DNA of 64,000 nt, taken from NCBI RefSeq assembly GCF_001953865.1, contig NZ_MQUQ01000001.1, positions 1 to 64,000 of the forward strand, in the 5' to 3' direction. The first letter of the stretch is position 1, and each line of letters begins with the position of its first letter. The stretch comes from Amycolatopsis coloradensis (GTDB lineage: Bacteria; Actinomycetota; Actinomycetes; Mycobacteriales; Pseudonocardiaceae). Below are positions 1 through 11,621 of the stretch, one piece after another. The translations under genes and the position numbers were made by a program. The notes below the pieces were generated by a model. The model had not been told where the DNA came from and ran no database searches. It was given only the letters and a program-made list of their open reading frames with translations.

Positions 1-22
1 GTGGTCATGCCCATGATCATAC

Positions 23-38
23 TCGAACACGCGTTCGA
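23..38. promoter_or_regulatory. LexA-type SOS box at the left edge
   Basis: The 16-mer TCGAACACGCGTTCGA is a perfect TCGAAC-N4-GTTCGA palindrome, the form of the actinobacterial LexA box. It lies outside the IS30 remnant. On the minus strand ATG codons at 20, 14 and 8 follow it directly, so it probably controls a gene that leaves the window to the left. The match is seen in the sequence; LexA control is inferred. Confidence 0.5.
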
Positions 39-85
39 CAGCAAACGGTTGTGTCGGGCGGTTTCAAGTGGTGAGTGCACCACCG

Positions 86-562
86 CTAGCCTGGCAACAC
101 TTTGCTGAACGCTTCGATCGGCTTAAGCCATCCCAGCGTCTGCCGCGGCCTGTCGTCGAGTTCGTCCTGCGCATATCCGGACAGGTCGTTCCCTTGGCAA
201 GTATCGGCGCGGCAACCCACTCGTGTTCTCAGAATGAGTGTGGATCGCAAAAATACACTGGCATGCCCGTCGCCATGGCGAACTGCTTGTGGCGGCTCAT
301 CTCGCCACCCTGGTCCCAGGTGACACTGTTGTCGAAAACGTCAGGCAAGGTGGTTATCTTGGCGGCCAGTCGCGGGGCCACGTTCTCCGCCGTGCGATCG
401 TGAGGAATACGCGCCAGCATGACAAATCGCGTGCGCCGCTCGACCAAGGTCGCGACCTGTGACTGATTGCTCGCGCCCACGATCAGATCACCTTCCCAGA
501 AACCCGGTACGGCGCGGTCCTCAGCCTCGGCCGGCCGTTCGCTGATCAGACCATGTGGCCGA
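86..562 (-). pseudogene. IS30-family transposase remnant
   Basis: The minus strand reads as the C-terminal catalytic half of an IS30-type (DDE) transposase. Recognisable segments are ISERPAEAEDRAVPGFWEGD, a TWDQGGEMSRH block near 270 and, after a break, ENTSGLPRRYLP and NDLSGYAQDELDD, ending at a stop at 86-88. The N-terminal half is absent. There is a frameshift near 550, a stop after CDPHS (about 229) with the following PWQRGSN-type segment missing, another frameshift near 195, and a short deletion after DELDD. It cannot make an active transposase. Sequence around 57-83 is probably the terminal inverted repeat, but no matching second end was found, so the element is a one-ended relic. Confidence 0.8.
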
Positions 563-778
563 GAACTCGTGCTGTGCGTTGATTTCGCCAAGGGAGGGGA
601 CGGGAACCTCGCCCCAGCCCGTGCCGACCACCTCACGCGTCTCGTCGGCCCATCCGAGGCGGCCGTCCCGGAAGCGCTCCACTTTCCGGCGCTCGTGGCC
701 AGCGGCGCCGACCTCGCTGATAATCTCCACGGGTTCCTCGGCGAACTCGTGCGACCACGCGACCCGCGGATACCACAT
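553..778 (-). pseudogene. DUF6881-domain protein, truncated by the IS30 remnant
   Basis: From ATG 778, preceded by a GGGAGAG ribosome site, the reading frame encodes MWYPRVAWSHEFAEEP, then a conserved-looking ERRKVERFRDGRLGWADE stretch and GEVPVPSLGEINAQHEFSA. This is the pattern of the small DUF6881 family, whose function is unknown and which often occurs near toxin-immunity genes. The family motif stops at about residue 74, exactly where IS30-derived sequence begins, and the frame then runs only into a chance stop at 521. The last part of the domain is therefore lost. It may be non-functional, although most of the domain survives. Confidence 0.6.
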
Positions 779-893
779 CGCGCATCTCTCCCGCCATGAC
801 CGGACCTCTGCCCCGAGGGTAGGGCCAGCCCCCGCACCAACCCACCGGCCCACCGCATTCACCCCACGGCGCCCGCGAACCAGACTCACCACG

Positions 894-1940
894 GTGACCG
901 CAAACCTCCGCACAGGCAGCGATTTCGCCCGCCTGTCCCGCCGCGTCAGCGAAGCGGGCCTCCTCGACCGCCGTCCCGGCTACTACGTTTTCCGCATCGG
1001 CCTGGTCGCCACGCTCTTCGTCTCCGGCTGGATCGCCTTCTTCGCGATCGGGGATTCCTGGTGGCAGCTGGGGACAGCCGTCTTCCAGGCGGTGATGTTC
1101 GGCCAGATCGCCTTGCTGTCGCACGATCTCGCGCACCGCCAGGTGTTCCGGACCCGCCGTCCGAGCGAGATCGCCGGCCGGATCGCGGGGAATCTCGGCG
1201 TCGGCATGAGTTACGGCTGGTGGATGGACAAGCACACCCGCCACCACGCGAACCCGAATCACGAGGACCTCGATCCCGACGTCGACCCGGACATCCTGGT
1301 GTGGTCGAAGGACCAGGCGCGGGCCAGCAAGGGGCTTCCGCGGTTCATCGGCCGCTACCAGGCGTTCCTGTTCTTTCCGCTGCTCACCCTCGAAGGCCTG
1401 AACCTGCACTTCTCCGGCATCCGCGCGGTTTCGAAGCCGGGCATCCGGCGACGCGGGCTCGAGGCGGCCTTGCTGCTGACGCATTTCGCACTCTACTTCA
1501 GCGCGTTGCTCGTCGTCCTCTCCCCCGGCAAGGCGCTCGTCTTCTTCATCGTCCACAAAGCACTGTGGGGTGTCTACATGGGATCGATCTTCGCGCCCAA
1601 CCACAAGGGGATGCCGATCCTGTCCGGGGACACCGAACTCGACTTCCTCCGCAAGCAGGTGCTCACGTCACGGAACGTCCGCGGCGACAGGGTCGTCGAC
1701 GTCGCGCTCGGCGGGCTCAACTACCAGATCGAGCACCATCTGTTCCCGAGTATGCCGTCGCCGCATCTTCGCCGCGCCCGGCCCATCGTCCAAGGATACT
1801 GCGCGGAAATCGGCGTCCCGTACCACGAGACGGGGCTCATGGAGTCGTACGCGCTCGCGTTGCGCAGTCTGCACGAAGCCGGTGAACCGATCCGACTTTC
1901 GGAGGGTTCACCGGCTGGGACGCCCGCGGCACGCCGTTGA
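894..1940 (+). CDS. Membrane fatty acid (acyl-CoA) desaturase
   Basis: This 348-residue integral membrane di-iron desaturase carries the three histidine boxes of the family: HDLAH near residue 79, HTRHH near 113 and QIEHH near 279. The glutamine-containing third box is shared with front-end and linoleoyl-type desaturases, and the overall pattern resembles mycobacterial DesA3-like proteins. Hydrophobic helices lie around residues 30-75 and 195-235. It would insert a double bond into an acyl chain using O2 and electrons from a ferredoxin or reductase; the position of the bond cannot be read from sequence. The start is GTG at 894; upstream in-frame sequence overlaps the opposite-strand DUF6881 gene. 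No reductase gene is adjacent. Confidence 0.88.
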   Translation: MTANLRTGSDFARLSRRVSEAGLLDRRPGYYVFRIGLVATLFVSGWIAFFAIGDSWWQLGTAVFQAVMFGQIALLSHDLAHRQVFRTRRPSEIAGRIAGNLGVGMSYGWWMDKHTRHHANPNHEDLDPDVDPDILVWSKDQARASKGLPRFIGRYQAFLFFPLLTLEGLNLHFSGIRAVSKPGIRRRGLEAALLLTHFALYFSALLVVLSPGKALVFFIVHKALWGVYMGSIFAPNHKGMPILSGDTELDFLRKQVLTSRNVRGDRVVDVALGGLNYQIEHHLFPSMPSPHLRRARPIVQGYCAEIGVPYHETGLMESYALALRSLHEAGEPIRLSEGSPAGTPAARR

Positions 1941-1971
1941 CACTCCAGATACGGCTTCTTACTTTCGGTGT

Positions 1972-2322
1972 ATGTCGCCCCCGAAGATCTTCCCCGGCGC
2001 CACCCTGCGTCCGGAACCGTTCCCGCGAGCCCTGCGCGCGGCGATCACGGCCAGCGGGCTCCCGCTGGACCGGATCCGCCACCGCCTCGAACTCCGGGGG
2101 ATCTCGATCAGTGTCCCGACGCTGAGCCATTGGCAATCCGGCAGACGCAGACCGGAACGCCCGGAATCCCTCCGGGCGCTCGCCGAACTCGAACAACTGT
2201 TGTCGTTGCCGCCGTTGGCCTTGCGTTCCCTGCTCGGCCCACCTCGGCCACGCGGGAGGAAAAGCTCGGTCCCGGCACAACGCCGGGACCGAGCCATCCC
2301 CGAGGAGAACTACCCGACGTAG
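1972..2322 (+). CDS. XRE-type helix-turn-helix protein
   Basis: The 116-residue protein has one N-terminal helix-turn-helix of the XRE/Cro type: residues 15-60 read as ALRAAITASGLPLDRIRHRL followed by GISISVPTLSHWQSGRRRPE, where the SHWQSGRRRPERPESL segment is the recognition helix and its extension. The rest is short and basic, without a ligand or dimer domain that I recognise. It starts 31 bp after the desaturase stop and might be co-transcribed with it. Its 3' end overlaps the convergent subtilase gene by 13 bp and contains the hairpin at 2264-2294. Target genes are unknown. Confidence 0.75.
   Translation: MSPPKIFPGATLRPEPFPRALRAAITASGLPLDRIRHRLELRGISISVPTLSHWQSGRRRPERPESLRALAELEQLLSLPPLALRSLLGPPRPRGRKSSVPAQRRDRAIPEENYPT
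2264..2294 (-). terminator. Strong hairpin, terminator for the subtilase gene
   Basis: A perfect 13-bp GC-rich stem with a 5-nt loop (acaac) begins 16 bp beyond the subtilase stop codon on the minus strand. It lies inside the last codons of the XRE gene. There is no clear U-tract, which is usual for actinobacterial terminators. Confidence 0.65.
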
Positions 2323-3479
2323 AGCGTGCGGTTCGGGCTGCCGCTGCCGGGGTTGGTCACCAGCCCCGGTGTCGAAGCGCTGATCAGTGCCTGCGCCACC
2401 TGAGCCGCGGTGGCCCCCGTGTGCGACGACAGGTACAGCGCCGCGGCACCGGCCACGTGCGGAGCGGCGAACGAGGTGCCGTTGCCGGTGTAGGTCGCGG
2501 TGTCGTCGTCCTTCCAGGCCGAGGTGATCGAGACGCCCGGCGCGAACAGGTCGATCACGGAACCGTAGTTGGAGAAGGAAGCCCGGCGGTCGGTGCGGTC
2601 CGCCGCGGCGACCGTGAGTGCCTCGGTGACCCGGGCGGGCGAGGAGTTCGAGGCGTTGACGTTCGAATTACCCGCCGCGACCGTCCAGGTGATGCCCGCC
2701 TTGATGGAGTTCCGCACCGCGGTGTCCAGTGCGGTCGACGCGCCACCACCGAGGCTGGCGTTGGCCACGGCCGGCTTCTTGGCGTTCTGGGTGATCCAGT
2801 TGACGCCCGAGATCACCCCGGCGGTCGTGCCGCTGCCGTCGGAACCGAGGACTCGCACCGGGTACAGCGAAGCACCCTTGGCGACCCCGTACTTCGTGCC
2901 GGCGATCGTGGCCGCGACATGCGTGCCGTGACCGTAACCGTCGTCCGCGTTCGTGTCGTTGTCGATGAAATCGTATCCCTGTTTCACCCGCCCGCCGAAA
3001 TCGGTGTGCGTGGCGCGGATTCCGGTGTCGAGAACGTACACGTTCACATTCGACGCGGTGGTCGCGTAAGTGTAGGCGTTGTTCAGCGGGAGATTGCGCT
3101 GGTCGATGCGGTCGAGCCCCCACGACGGCGGATTCGTCTGCGTCGCCTGGGCGCGCAGCACCTTGTCCTGCTCCACGAAGGCGACGGCCGGGTCGGCCGC
3201 GAGGCGCTTGGCCTGCCGCTCGCCCAGGGCCACCGAGAAACCGCTGATGCCCTGCGTGTACTGCCGTCCGATGGTCCCGCCGAACTTGCCTGCCAGCGAA
3301 GGCTTGTCGGCGGCGGAGCCGTCCTTGAGCACGACGATGTAGCTGTCGGAGATGGCGCCTTCGGCACCGGCGCCGACGATCGAGCCCTCGGCGGCCTGTG
3401 CCGGCGTCACCCCGGCCAGAACCGTGACGACGGCGGCGGCCAACCCGATTCCGGCCAGTCTGCGCGAATTCACGTTCAC
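2310..3479 (-). CDS. Secreted S8 family serine peptidase (subtilase)
   Basis: A 389-residue proteinase K-like subtilase. An N-terminal signal peptide (RR, then GIGLAAAVVTVLAG and an AQA cleavage site near residue 29) is followed by an inhibitor I9 propeptide with SYIVVLKDG. The catalytic triad blocks are all present: YVLDTGI (Asp), GHGTHVA (His) and GTSFAAPHVAG (Ser). It should be exported, self-processed and act as an extracellular endopeptidase. The chosen start is GTG 3479, which has GGGGA 7 nt upstream; GTG 3473 is an alternative. It is monocistronic, convergent with the XRE gene and ends in the 2264-2294 hairpin. Confidence 0.93.
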   Translation of the reverse strand: MNVNSRRLAGIGLAAAVVTVLAGVTPAQAAEGSIVGAGAEGAISDSYIVVLKDGSAADKPSLAGKFGGTIGRQYTQGISGFSVALGERQAKRLAADPAVAFVEQDKVLRAQATQTNPPSWGLDRIDQRNLPLNNAYTYATTASNVNVYVLDTGIRATHTDFGGRVKQGYDFIDNDTNADDGYGHGTHVAATIAGTKYGVAKGASLYPVRVLGSDGSGTTAGVISGVNWITQNAKKPAVANASLGGGASTALDTAVRNSIKAGITWTVAAGNSNVNASNSSPARVTEALTVAAADRTDRRASFSNYGSVIDLFAPGVSITSAWKDDDTATYTGNGTSFAAPHVAGAAALYLSSHTGATAAQVAQALISASTPGLVTNPGSGSPNRTLYVG

Positions 3480-3583
3480 GTTGCTGTCCCCATTCCTTGG
3501 TGAGCTTCCGGTGAAAACGCTAAGCGGAAGCACCGGTAAAGAACAGGTTTACATTTTTTCAGTTTTTCATTTCACGGCTCCGG

Positions 3584-7072
<3,489 letters not shown>

Positions 7073-7115
7073 ATGCGTTCCCTCTCTCGCCGTACTCCGT
7101 GAACCGGATCCAAGA

Positions 7116-8714
7116 CTAGAACACGTTCTCGTTTTTGTCGACCGATCCCCGGTCGAGCGCACTGTGCAGTCCGGCACGCCGCCCGGAAAACACGCAGTCG
7201 GCCAGCGACAGGCCACTCACATAGGACCTAGAACAGATTCCCACCGCGGTCCGCCCGGCCGCGTACAGCCCGCGAATCGGAACACCGGCGGCGGACCGAA
7301 CCGCCCCGCTCTCTTCGTCCACGACCAGGCCACCCAGCGTCAGCATCGGGCACGGATAGCCGAGGTTGGGCCGGATCGAGACGTCGATCAGCGAATACGG
7401 CGCCTGATCCAGCGGACGCGCGAACTCCGCGGGTTTACCCGTCGGATCGGTACCCGAGCGCGAAGCCTCGACACTGGCGACGAGCCCGGCGGGGTCCACC
7501 CCGGCCTTGCGCGCGACGTCTTCGAGCGACCCGGCGACGACCCGTTGCCGCAGCAGGTACCGCACTTGAAGCGCTTGGAACCATTGGCTTTGCTTCCGAG
7601 CGTCACGCCGCACGTCCCGCACGATGGCGTCGTCGACCAGCAGCCAGCCACGCCCTTCCTGCTCGGTGATCATGCGTTCGCCGACGGCCGCGCCGTACCG
7701 GGACTCATCGATGATCCGCCCACCCGCCTTGCCGACGAGCAGCCCGCCCAGAAACGCCGGCGGCGGGGTGATGAAACGCCAGGCGGAGATCCGCCCCAGT
7801 TCCGCGGTGGCCCCGCCCGCCTCGACCCCCATCCGGATCCCGGACCCGTCGTCGGCCGAGGTCCCGAGCGCCAGGCCGCCGCGATACGCGGGCGCGTGTT
7901 CGCGCACCATCGCACGGTTCGCGATGAACCCGCCCGCGGCGAGGACGACGCCGCGCGTGGCTGAAACTTTCAGCTCACGCCCGTATCGGCGTTCGATCCG
8001 CTCCACCCGCCGATGCAGCGACTTCCGCAGCGAAGGCACGTAGATCCCCGGCTTGGCGGCGTACGCGGCCAGCTTTCGGTGCGTGGCCCGCACCCGGGCG
8101 GGAGCGTCCCGCAGGGTGGACACGACGACGCCGGTCACGGTCCCGTCGGCGTCCACGATCAGAGTCCGGGCGGCGGTTTGCGGCAGTATCTGGACACCGC
8201 GGCTCCGGACGGCCTCGGCCAGGCGTTTCATCAGCAGTTTCCCCGAGGTCCCCGGGCCTTTGACCCGGTGACCGCGCGGCGCCGGCTTGGCCGCGTCGCG
8301 AAAGCCGCCCGCCGCCTCGCTGCCCGAGTAGTACAGATAGTGCTTGTCGCTCGGATAGGACGTCTTGTACGGGCACAGGCTCCCCTCGAACGGGACTCCG
8401 TTGCCCTCCAGCCAGGTCACCATTTCCGTACTGCCCGCGCAGAACCGCCGCAGGGTCTCCTCGGAGACGACGTCACCGACCTCCAGCCGCAGGTAGTCGT
8501 ACATCGCGTCGACGCTGTCGTCGACACCCGCGTCCCGCTGCTGAGCCGTCCCGCCACCGGCGTAGACGACACCACCGCTGACAGCGCTCGCGCCACCGCC
8601 GGAAAACCGGTCCAGGATCAGCACGCGAGCGCCCGCGTCGGCGGCTTCGATCGCCGCACAGGCGCCCGCCGCCCCGAAGCCCACGATCACCACATCCGCG
8701 ATGAGGGAGTCCAT
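7116..8714 (-). CDS. KstD-like FAD-binding steroid dehydrogenase/fumarate reductase family protein
   Basis: A 532-residue flavoprotein with an N-terminal FAD dinucleotide fold (VVIVGFGAAGACAAIEAADA) and the C-terminal FAD block GLYAAGRTAVGICSRSYVSG. It belongs to the 3-ketosteroid dehydrogenase/fumarate reductase superfamily. In classical KstD the catalytic pair is Tyr and a Gly four residues later (YxGPG); here the equivalent reads YVSGL, with Leu at the Gly position, so activity as a Delta1-dehydrogenase is doubtful. It may act on another sterol or a Delta4 bond. ATG 8714 has AGGG upstream; an in-frame GTG at 8723 has no ribosome site. It shares a divergent, KstR-type promoter region with kstD. 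Confidence 0.8.
   Translation of the reverse strand: MDSLIADVVIVGFGAAGACAAIEAADAGARVLILDRFSGGGASAVSGGVVYAGGGTAQQRDAGVDDSVDAMYDYLRLEVGDVVSEETLRRFCAGSTEMVTWLEGNGVPFEGSLCPYKTSYPSDKHYLYYSGSEAAGGFRDAAKPAPRGHRVKGPGTSGKLLMKRLAEAVRSRGVQILPQTAARTLIVDADGTVTGVVVSTLRDAPARVRATHRKLAAYAAKPGIYVPSLRKSLHRRVERIERRYGRELKVSATRGVVLAAGGFIANRAMVREHAPAYRGGLALGTSADDGSGIRMGVEAGGATAELGRISAWRFITPPPAFLGGLLVGKAGGRIIDESRYGAAVGERMITEQEGRGWLLVDDAIVRDVRRDARKQSQWFQALQVRYLLRQRVVAGSLEDVARKAGVDPAGLVASVEASRSGTDPTGKPAEFARPLDQAPYSLIDVSIRPNLGYPCPMLTLGGLVVDEESGAVRSAAGVPIRGLYAAGRTAVGICSRSYVSGLSLADCVFSGRRAGLHSALDRGSVDKNENVF
7117..7130. promoter_or_regulatory. KstR-type operator for hsaADCB
   Basis: TAGAACACGTTCTC matches the KstR consensus TnnAACnnGTTnnA except for the last base. 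It sits 44 bp upstream of the hsaA start and overlaps the stop codon of the upstream KstD-like gene (cta at 7116-7118), so the hsa promoter must lie at the very end of that gene. KstR binding is inferred from the motif and from the kstR gene at 30.2 kb. Confidence 0.75.
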
Positions 8715-8731
8715 GACACCCACCCTAGAAC

Positions 8732-8745
8732 TAGAACACGTTCTC
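8732..8745. promoter_or_regulatory. KstR-type operator in the kstD divergent promoter
   Basis: The same 14-mer as at 7117, TAGAACACGTTCTC, lies 17 bp from the start of the KstD-like gene and 69 bp from kstD. One site could therefore control both directions. A possible -10 for kstD (TATGGT) is at 8750-8755. Confidence 0.78.
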
Positions 8746-8814
8746 GTCTATGGTGACTGAAGCAGCGCGGATGCTGCTACATGCTTCCTACAACGTGTTT
8801 CAGGTGAGGGGCGT

Positions 8815-10485
8815 ATGGAGTACGACGTGATCGTGGCGGGCAGCGGGGCCGCCGGGATGACCGCCGCACTGTCCGCAGCCCACCGGGGACTCGAGGTCCT
8901 GGTCGTGGAGAAGGCCGCCCACTTCGGCGGCTCCACCGCGCGCTCCGGCGGCGGTGTCTGGATCCCCGGCAATCACGCCCTGCGCGCGGCCGGGATCGAA
9001 GAACCCCCGGAGCGGGCGCACGAGTACCTAGAGTCGATCGTCGGGGACGTCGTCCCGGCCGAACTCCGGTCGGCCTTCCTCGACCGCGGCCCGGAAGTCC
9101 TCTCGTTCGTCTGCGACAAGACACCGCTGCGCTTCCGCTGGGTCCGGGGCTACTCGGACTACCACCCGGAGGCCCCCGGCGGGCGCCCCGGCGGACGGTC
9201 GGTCGAACCGGCCGCCCTCGACGGCAACCTCCTCGGACCGGAGCTGGCGAATCTGGAGCCGCCCTACAGCGCTCCCCCGCTGGGCGTCCCGATCACCCAG
9301 GCGGACTACCGGTGGCTGAGCCTGCTCGCCCGGCATCCCCGCGGGATCCTCCGCGTCCTCGGTCTCGGCGGCCGCTGGCTGATCGGGAGGGTCCGCCGTC
9401 AGCGGCTTCTTTCCATGGGGCAAGCGCTTGCGGCCGGTCTGCGTGAGGGCCTGCGAAGGGCGAATGTCCCCGTCTGGCTGAACACGCCGCTCATGGATCT
9501 CCAGGTCGAAGGCGGTCGCGTGACCGGCGTCGTCGTCCGTCATGAGGGTGAGGAGAAGCTGATCCGCGCGCGGCTCGGCGTCGTCCTCGGCGCGGGCGGG
9601 TTCGAACGCAACGAGGAGATGCGGATCAAGTACCAGCGGGCGCCCATCGGCACCGGCTGGACCGTCGGCGCCGAAGCCAACACCGGCGACGCGATCGACG
9701 CCGGGCTCAAACTCGGCGCGGCCACCGACCTGATGGACGACGCCTGGTGGGGCCCGTCCATCCCGCTGACCGGCGGCCCGTGGTTCGCACTCGCCGAACG
9801 GTCGCGGCCGGGCTGCGTGATGGTGAACGCGCGGGGTGAACGCTTCGTCAACGAATCGGCGCCCTACGTCGAGGCCGCGCACGCGATGTACGGCGAAGGC
9901 GACGGACCTGGCGAGAACATCCCGACCTGGCTGGTGTTCGACCAGCGCAACCGCGACCGGTACATGTTCACCGGCCTCGGCCCGCGCCAGCCGCTGCCCG
10001 GCCGCTGGTTCAAAGCGGGCATCGCGGTCAAAGCGAGCACGATCGCGAAACTCGCCGAGCGGATCGAGGTCCCGGCCGACGCGCTGGAGGCCACTGTCCG
10101 GCGGTTCAACGGGTTCGCCAAAAGCGGCGTGGACGAGGACTTCCACCGCGGGCGCAGCGCGTACGACCACTACTACGGCGACCCGCGGAACAAACCCAAT
10201 CCGAGCCTGGGCCCACTGGACGTCGCACCGTACTACGCGGTGAAGATCGTGCCCGGCGACCTGGGCACCAAGGGTGGTTTGAGGATCGACACGCACGCGC
10301 GCGTCCTGCGCGAGGACGGATCGGTGATCGACGGGCTTTACGCGGCGGGCAACACGAGCGCGGCGGTGATGGGCCGCACCTACGCCGGCCCCGGCGCGAC
10401 GATCGGCCCGGCGATGGTGTTCGGCTATCTTGCGGCCGAGCACCTCGCGCAGCAAGATCACAGCAAAGCGGGAGGCAGCCGATGA
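8815..10485 (+). CDS. kstD: 3-ketosteroid-Delta1-dehydrogenase
   Basis: A 556-residue FAD enzyme that introduces the C1-C2 double bond into ring A of 3-ketosteroids. The FAD motif YDVIVAGSGAAGMTAALSAA opens the protein, followed by GGSTARSGGGVWIPGN. Known KstD catalytic features are present: the Tyr in YSDYHPEAPGG near residue 120 and the C-terminal GRTYAGPGATIG, which holds the Tyr-x3-Gly pair. GAGGGG stands before ATG 8815. Its stop overlaps the kshA start by 4 bp, so ring-B opening enzymes are made together: KstD plus KshAB convert AD to 9-hydroxy-ADD, which collapses to 3-HSA for the Hsa enzymes. Confidence 0.95.
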   Translation: MEYDVIVAGSGAAGMTAALSAAHRGLEVLVVEKAAHFGGSTARSGGGVWIPGNHALRAAGIEEPPERAHEYLESIVGDVVPAELRSAFLDRGPEVLSFVCDKTPLRFRWVRGYSDYHPEAPGGRPGGRSVEPAALDGNLLGPELANLEPPYSAPPLGVPITQADYRWLSLLARHPRGILRVLGLGGRWLIGRVRRQRLLSMGQALAAGLREGLRRANVPVWLNTPLMDLQVEGGRVTGVVVRHEGEEKLIRARLGVVLGAGGFERNEEMRIKYQRAPIGTGWTVGAEANTGDAIDAGLKLGAATDLMDDAWWGPSIPLTGGPWFALAERSRPGCVMVNARGERFVNESAPYVEAAHAMYGEGDGPGENIPTWLVFDQRNRDRYMFTGLGPRQPLPGRWFKAGIAVKASTIAKLAERIEVPADALEATVRRFNGFAKSGVDEDFHRGRSAYDHYYGDPRNKPNPSLGPLDVAPYYAVKIVPGDLGTKGGLRIDTHARVLREDGSVIDGLYAAGNTSAAVMGRTYAGPGATIGPAMVFGYLAAEHLAQQDHSKAGGSR

Positions 10486-11621
10486 CGACGGAATCCGTAC
10501 GGCAGATCGACGCGGGCGCGCCCCCTTCGCGGTTCGCACGCGGCTGGCACTGTCTCGGCCTGGCCGAGCCGTTCCGGGACGGGAAGCCGCACGCCATCAC
10601 GGCGTTCGGGACGAAACTGGTGGTCTTCGCCGATTCGTCCGGCAAGCTGAACGTGCTCGACGGGTACTGCCGCCACATGGGCGGCGACCTCACCCAGGGC
10701 GAGGTCAAGGGCGACGAGATCGCCTGCCCGTTCCACGACTGGCGCTGGAACGGGAACGGCAAATGCGTCTCGATCCCTTACGCCAAAAGGGTTCCGTTAC
10801 GGGCGCGGACGAAGACGTGGCAGGTGCTGGAGGAGAACAAGCAACTGTTCGTCTGGCACGACCCGGAGGGCAATCCGCCGCCCGGGGACGTCGTCATCCC
10901 GCGGATCGAGGGCGTGTTCGACGGCGAGTGGAGCAACTGGACCTGGGACTCGGTGCTGATCGAGGGCTCCAACTGCCGCGAGATCATCGACAACATGGTC
11001 GACATGGCGCACTTCTTCTACATCCACTACGCCTTCCCGACCTACTTCAAGAACGTGTTCGAGGGGCATGTCGCCACCCAGTACCTGAACACGAAAGGCC
11101 GCCCGGACAAGGGAATGGCGTCGAACTACGGCGGCGAAGAGAACCTGCTGCGGTCGGAGGCGTCGTACTTCGGGCCGTCCTACATGATCAACAAGCTGCT
11201 CAACACGTACCAGGGTTTCGAGATCGAGAACGTGCTGATCAACTGCCACTACCCGGTCACCGAGAACTCGTTCGTGCTGCAATGGGGCGTGAGCGTGAAG
11301 AAGTTCGAGGGTGTCTCGGACGAGCACGCGGACAAGATCGCCGGCAAGTTCGCCAAGGGCATCGGCGTCGGCTTCCTGCAAGACGTGGAGATCTGGCGCA
11401 ACAAGACACGGATCGACAACCCGTTGCTGTGCGAGGAGGACGGGCCGGTCTACCAGCTGCGCCGCTGGTACGACCAGTTCTATGTGGACGCCGCCGACGT
11501 CACCGAGGACATGACGCAGCGCTTCGAGTTCGAAGTGGACACCAGCCGCGCCAACGAGGTCTGGGCGGCGGAGGTGGCCGAGAACCTGGCTCGGCGGCAG
11601 TCGGAAGAGGCCGGGGTGTGA
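10482..11621 (+). CDS. kshA: 3-ketosteroid 9-alpha-hydroxylase oxygenase KshA
   Basis: A 379-residue Rieske non-heme iron oxygenase. The [2Fe-2S] Rieske ligands are Cys63/His65 (YCRHMGG) and Cys82/His85 (CPFHDW). The mononuclear iron site is marked by NMVDMAHFFYIH, with His177 and His182. It hydroxylates C9 of 3-ketosteroids, receiving electrons from KshB. ATG 10482 overlaps the kstD stop (ATGA) and the stop overlaps a small Cys-containing gene, so it is in the middle of a tightly coupled operon. Confidence 0.97.
   Translation: MTTESVRQIDAGAPPSRFARGWHCLGLAEPFRDGKPHAITAFGTKLVVFADSSGKLNVLDGYCRHMGGDLTQGEVKGDEIACPFHDWRWNGNGKCVSIPYAKRVPLRARTKTWQVLEENKQLFVWHDPEGNPPPGDVVIPRIEGVFDGEWSNWTWDSVLIEGSNCREIIDNMVDMAHFFYIHYAFPTYFKNVFEGHVATQYLNTKGRPDKGMASNYGGEENLLRSEASYFGPSYMINKLLNTYQGFEIENVLINCHYPVTENSFVLQWGVSVKKFEGVSDEHADKIAGKFAKGIGVGFLQDVEIWRNKTRIDNPLLCEEDGPVYQLRRWYDQFYVDAADVTEDMTQRFEFEVDTSRANEVWAAEVAENLARRQSEEAGV

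Noticed and set aside
229..858. A 209-codon minus-strand frame as one intact transposase
   Set aside because: Only its C-terminal part is IS30-like; the first 100 codons are an out-of-frame reading of the DUF6881 gene and its promoter. The transposase is a remnant.
9028..10539. 503-codon minus-strand frame opposite kstD
   Set aside because: Composition is antisense-like (Arg, Ala, Val, Asp) and no domain is visible, while kstD on the other strand is complete.
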